DNA from: Adiantum capillus-veneris
Taxonomy: Eukaryota; Streptophyta; Polypodiopsida; Polypodiales; Pteridaceae
NCBI GenBank assembly: GCA_014529385.2
Contig: CM043952.1
Location: 66,094,870 to 66,158,869 of the forward strand
Direction: 5' to 3'
Length of the DNA: 64,000 bases
Every line of letters starts with the position of its first letter. The first letter of the stretch is position 1. The notes below the pieces were generated by a model. The model was not told the origin of the DNA, did no database searches, and saw nothing but the letters and a program-made list of their open reading frames with translations. Below, in pieces: positions 60,244 to 64,000 of this stretch. Position numbers and translations under genes: made by a program.

Positions 60244-61553
60244 CTAGTCAGACGTCTCATTGCGTCCAAGCGGCGTATCTGTCGGATTCTGCAAAAAAAG
60301 ACAATAAGACAGCTTTCAGTAAGTATAAACATATAACGACATTTATAAAACAATACAAAAAATAGAAAAGAGTAAACCCTAATACTAACCATGCCGCTGC
60401 GAGAACTGAGAATGTCCATCAGGGCGTTTAAGCCCTTCTTGCCTGCGTACTCGCGCTCGTACGGTGTGGGATTACGTACTGTCATCGACCACTGTCAAAA
60501 CATACAAAGATTTCATTATGTTAGAATTAAAAAACTCATAAACCCTAAACTATCGAACATAAAGAGCAATGCGAAAACACTTACAAAATCGGCCTCAAAT
60601 GATGCCCATCCACCGCTCCCCAAGTGGTGCGAGCTCCCTGCCTCTACTCGCGCTCTGGCTGCATCCTTTTGTTGCTTCCACTTGTCGGGATTCTCGCGCG
60701 CTGCTTTCTTCGCATTCTTCCAATCTTCTTTGGCCAGCCAATCTGGCATGTTCCACCCATGCTTGATTGCTTTTTTCACTTCGGAACGCTTGTGTTTGCA
60801 GTATTCGCGCATTCGAATCTTCATCAGGTCTTCATTGAAGCGCTGATCCCGTGTTGGAACGGAAAACTCATCATGAAGTATGCTGATGACTCTGTCTTTT
60901 AAATCACTTGGTACATCACTCCATTTTTTTAGTATGTAGTGTCTAAACAGCTGAGAGCAAAGACCACGCATGCGCGAGATCACCTTCTTGCCGACATCAT
61001 CCATGATGATGCCGCCACTGAAGTCGACGGAGTAAGGCAAGCCCTCTAGCCGGTGACGCGTGAACCTGGGTGTCCCGGCAGGGGTCTCTAGCGGCGTGTC
61101 GATGGGGGTACGGACGTCAGGTGTCTCCACCGGCGTCTGGGCCCCGAAGCGAGGAGTGTCGAGTGGGGTGGCTTCTGGCGGAGTAGGTAGAGGTGTGTAG
61201 CTGCTAGGAACAGTCAGCCGCGCAAAACCTGGCGTAGATGGCGATGCTGTGGCTGGTGTGGGGGCGGGCAAAGAAAGGGAGGGTAAAGAGCCTCGTCGAA
61301 CACGAGGCGGTGTGGAGGCATCAGCGGCGGAATCCCCACAACAACCACCACCGCCACCACTAGAGCGCCGGTGTCTAGACGAGTGTGAAGATCGTCTCGT
61401 CGACACCGAAGCTTCGGAGCGCGCCGAATGCTCCGAAAGAGAGGGAGATGCGGATGGAGTAGGAATGCGCGATGATGCGCCAGAGTGATGACGCTCCACG
61501 TACCACTGTCTCTGCTGCGGTGACAAAGAAGAAAGAAACTTCTCATCATCCAT
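60244..61553 (-). CDS. CACTA accessory protein, Transposase_24-like (three exons)
   Basis: Exons 61553-60585, 60491-60390 and 60288-60244 join in phase 0 with GT/AG borders and no stop, giving 371 residues. The start MDDEKFLSSLSPQQRQWYVE lies just after a splice acceptor-like TGCAG, so an upstream noncoding exon is likely. Residues 25-180 are low complexity, with Ser, Pro and Thr repeats (TPIDTPLETPAGTPRF). The second half has HYILKKWSDVPSDLKDRVIS, EYCKHKRSEVKKAIKHGWNM and PTPYEREYAGKKG. This is the DNA-binding partner type found in plant CACTA elements. Assignment rests on pattern and position. It appears intact. Confidence 0.75.
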
Positions 61554-61817
61554 ACCTGCATTAAACACACAAATATTTAAACTTAATATTGAATGAATAG
61601 AGTAGCCAATGACGCAAAGACCATTAAATACAATGACGCATATAAATACAATGACGCAATGAATTGAGTGATAGAAGAGGCAAGTCGAAAACTCAGAATT
61701 TTCAATCAAAAGATGTGAGCGCGAGTAGAAAAGAGCGTTATACACCATGGAAGGTACTTAGAGAGCCAGAGCTTTTACAACACGGAGCAAAATTGTTCAA
61801 ATACAATATTTGTGGCT

Positions 61818-63972
61818 TTAAGAGATCTCTCTCTCATCCTCGCATAACTCAGCATAAATTCCTATATCTATATAGAGCTCTCCGTTTAAACACATATCCT
61901 CTGTTTCATTTTGTAGCTCCTCTGCATGCACCCCATATAGAGTAGTAGCATCTTGATGCTCGTCTGGCACCACCGCAGCGGCTTCTGATTGAGCATCTTC
62001 TCTGATCTCCTCCATTGATGCCGTTGTGATTGGCACATGGTAGCCTTCATACGTCCTTGCACTACGAGGGGCTACCTCTATGACGTACCACCAGTTTGAT
62101 GTAGACTTTGTAGGATGAAATATTACCTGCAAGAGCCACATAACTTACATGAGAGCTTTCAAGCACATAACTTGTAAAAAGGGGATGTTAACTATTTACA
62201 TACTTACTTGTTCACAATGCTCGGGTAGTACGAAAGTGTCTCTTAGGTCAGTCCATTTCTTAGTAGAATCCACCTCAAGAAAACCAGACTCTCCTCTACG
62301 CACAGTAGCGTTGCGACCCTCCATGATTATCTTGAACCATTGCACGTCGAACAAGTCGACAAAAAATCCTCTGTAATCGATCCTCAAAATCTCTTGTAGC
62401 GTGCCGAAGTAAGTGAGTTCCGCCACCACAGGATCTGTATTAGAGGAACGTCATCGACTAGACTGTTCAAATTTTGCCATGATTCCACAATCTTGAGTAA
62501 AACGCTTTTTGTCGATCCGTTCCACCCTAAAATGTCGACCTTTACACCATGCTGCTGTGTATGACTTATACTACAACGAACAAAGATTATGAGTGGCCGT
62601 TCAAACGTTTAGAAATAAAGTCAATAGCTAGTCGTACATTGCAAACTTATCTTGGTCGCGCAACCCCGAGAGTACTCCCACTCTTCCTCAGTCACTTTGT
62701 CACCGCATTGTTGTGCGCTTTTTAATTGGTTGTGCAACCATCTTAAGCTCATGAATGTTGGTAGGCTCTCCAGACCCGTCGGATAGTGCATCGGTGGTCG
62801 TCTTCCCCGTCTCCACTCGATTCGTGCCCTTTGTCGCTCTTGCTTTGCATCCTCATATTGTGAAATCCACTTTTGCATCACTGGATTGTGAAGCATGCAA
62901 AACCGGTTGATTTTTGCCTCTAGATCTTCCGTCATCTTCTTCTCAACACCGAGATTGCACATGACAATCCCAGATATGCGCTCATCATCTATGGTTCGCC
63001 ATAGCGTGTCCCGGGCTTTATCAAATCCGTCTAGCCACTCTCCAATGTACACTAGGGACTCTGATACCAACCAACCTTCTGCCATGCTACCCTCCGGACG
63101 TGCCTTTTGACGCACATATCCCTTAAGCGTTTTCATGAAACGTTCTAAGAAGAACATCCATCTGGAATGAACTGTTCCAGCTATTTCCACCTCATCAACT
63201 ATGTGAACAAGAAGATGCACCTGAATGGTTAGCATGGTAGTAGGAAAATGTTTCTCAAACATGCACACAAGCTCCGCAGCATTTAGTTTGGCGAATGGTA
63301 TGGAGTCTACGTTGATCTCCTTTTGTGAGATCCATTGCACCAGCTTTGCAAGTTTGTAGATTGTGTTACGGATGTCGAGAGACAAACATCCCTCAATGGC
63401 AACCAGTAAAATAAACTGTAAAGTATGTGCAGCAATGATATTAAAGTCCACATTTTATGCAATGATATTAAAGTCCACTATGAACGTACCTGACACATTT
63501 TATGCCAATCGTGTGACTTCAAACCGGTAAGCTTTCCTTCTTTAGTAAAACACGTTCGGAGCGAGTGCATTACGCAAGTGGGGGTCCGCAAAGATCGAAT
63601 GGTCTCTTTTACTTTGCGTTCTTGGGCTCCTGTGAAAATCCATGGTGCTTTAGGGAGTTTTATCGATCCATCAGACGCTGTTTGCGGCCAATATTGCTCC
63701 ATACGATCCACATTTCTAAGGTCAACTCTAGCTCCCAAAGTATCTTTCTTGCCGGTCAGATGGTCCCATAGTAGATTACCCACATTCTTGAATATGTGCA
63801 TTGGATCGAGCAAGTGATTGATCATGAGTCCGGGCCAGTATGGTAACTCGTACCATAGAGATAGTCTCTTCATCCCTGGAGGCAATCCGTCATCGCACAT
63901 CTCCTTCTGCTCTAACCATGCTTGTGCAGACATCCTTGGTGGCTCTCTTCCCAAAAAGCCGTCGCGTAACAC
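61818..63972 (-). CDS. CACTA transposase TNP2 type (partial, spliced)
   Basis: The gene enters from the right edge. Exon 63972 (or beyond)-63490 has YELPYWPGLMINHLLDPMHI and FKNVGNLLWDHLTGKKDT, the Transposase_21 core end, and splices (MCQ|GTACG) to 63415. Exon 63415 to about 62640 has the DUF4218 pattern HLLVHIVDEVEIAGTVHSRW, FMKTLKGYVRQKARPEGSMA and EGWL. Exon about 62575-62208 is DUF4216-like: AWCKGRHFRVERIDKKRF, TYFGTLQEILRIDYRGFFVD and LFDVQWFKIIMEG. The last exon, 62126-61818, reads VIFHPTKSTSNWWYVIEVAP to a TAA/TGA-type end. One in-frame TGA after EQSSR (about 62460, possibly CGA before) or an unrecognised splice site may break it. Confidence 0.85.
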
Positions 63973-64000
63973 ATGATTCTCTGGAAGATACGCTTGATGA

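Larger units (their letters stand above)
59631..64000 (-). mobile_element. CACTA (En/Spm) transposon, left end and genes
   Basis: It begins at 59631 with CACTACAAGAGG, the plant CACTA terminus, and runs off the right side of the window. The first 250 bp are packed with subterminal repeats of TAGCGACG in both orientations. Genes on the minus strand: a Transposase_24-like accessory gene and a TNP2-type transposase with DUF4218 and DUF4216 domains. The expected 3-bp target duplication would be CCT (59628-59630); its partner is outside. Confidence 0.93.

Noticed and set aside
60391..61488. Plus-strand open frames across the CACTA accessory gene
   Set aside because: They are antisense shadows of the spliced minus-strand gene, whose exon joints and phases fit.

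Overview
This window reads as nuclear DNA of a land plant. The evidence is a spliced gene for a replication factor C subunit of the plant RFC3 type, plant-style Ty1/copia and Ty3/gypsy retrotransposons primed by initiator-Met or Asp tRNA, a Tat-like Ty3 element with two RNase H domains, a CACTA (En/Spm) transposon carrying TNP2, DUF4218 and DUF4216 domains, and long (GA)n and (CA)n tracts. A fern or another large-genome lineage would fit, but that is a guess. No RNA gene, CRISPR array or bacterial feature was seen. Apart from the RFC gene, almost everything recognisable is mobile DNA, most of it decayed.

Layout. 1-4761: exons 1-6 of an RFC3-like gene on the minus strand; its last quarter is not in the window, and a plus-strand gag/protease scrap lies beyond it. 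5626-9821: Ty3 remnant A (+), with tandem duplications. 10765-11336: a Tat-like gag scrap (-). 12288-16570: copia element 1 (+), with both LTRs, no reverse transcriptase, and a gypsy solo LTR inserted in its gag with a GCTGA target-site duplication. 17174-23960: two minus-strand gypsy internal regions (B1 and B2) that share one central LTR (19495-21098). 24059-30147: element F (-), with an LTR end, a perfect tRNA-Asp-type primer site, a long AT-rich leader and a decayed reading frame I do not recognise. 30148-37926: gypsy C (+), same family as A and B. 37927-39190: a minus-strand gag-like fragment with several zinc knuckles and a coiled coil. 39260-57457: copia element 3 (+), same family as copia 1, split inside its reverse transcriptase by a 14.27-kb unit, H. 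58480-59630: the start of another Tat-like element, E. 59631-64000: the left end and genes of a CACTA transposon that runs off the window.

Unit H (42686-56957) is the most unusual structure. It is flanked by a perfect 5-bp duplication (CGGAT). Its ends are about 165-bp repeats that look like LTRs (TG start, TATA-like centre, primer site just inside) but lie in inverted orientation. Inside it sits element D (44473-53194), a nearly complete Tat-lineage retrotransposon with 1.14-kb LTRs. Insertion order is therefore copia 3, then H, then D.

How the genes work together: within each LTR element, gag builds the particle, protease cuts the polyprotein, reverse transcriptase and RNase H make cDNA from the tRNA-primed RNA, and integrase inserts it. 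No LTR element here has a complete uninterrupted coding set. Many defects are single stop codons that can be explained by C:G to T:A transitions, as expected from decay of methylated cytosines. The CACTA genes look the freshest coding sequences: a three-exon accessory gene that is open throughout, and a TNP2 gene with one suspected premature stop.
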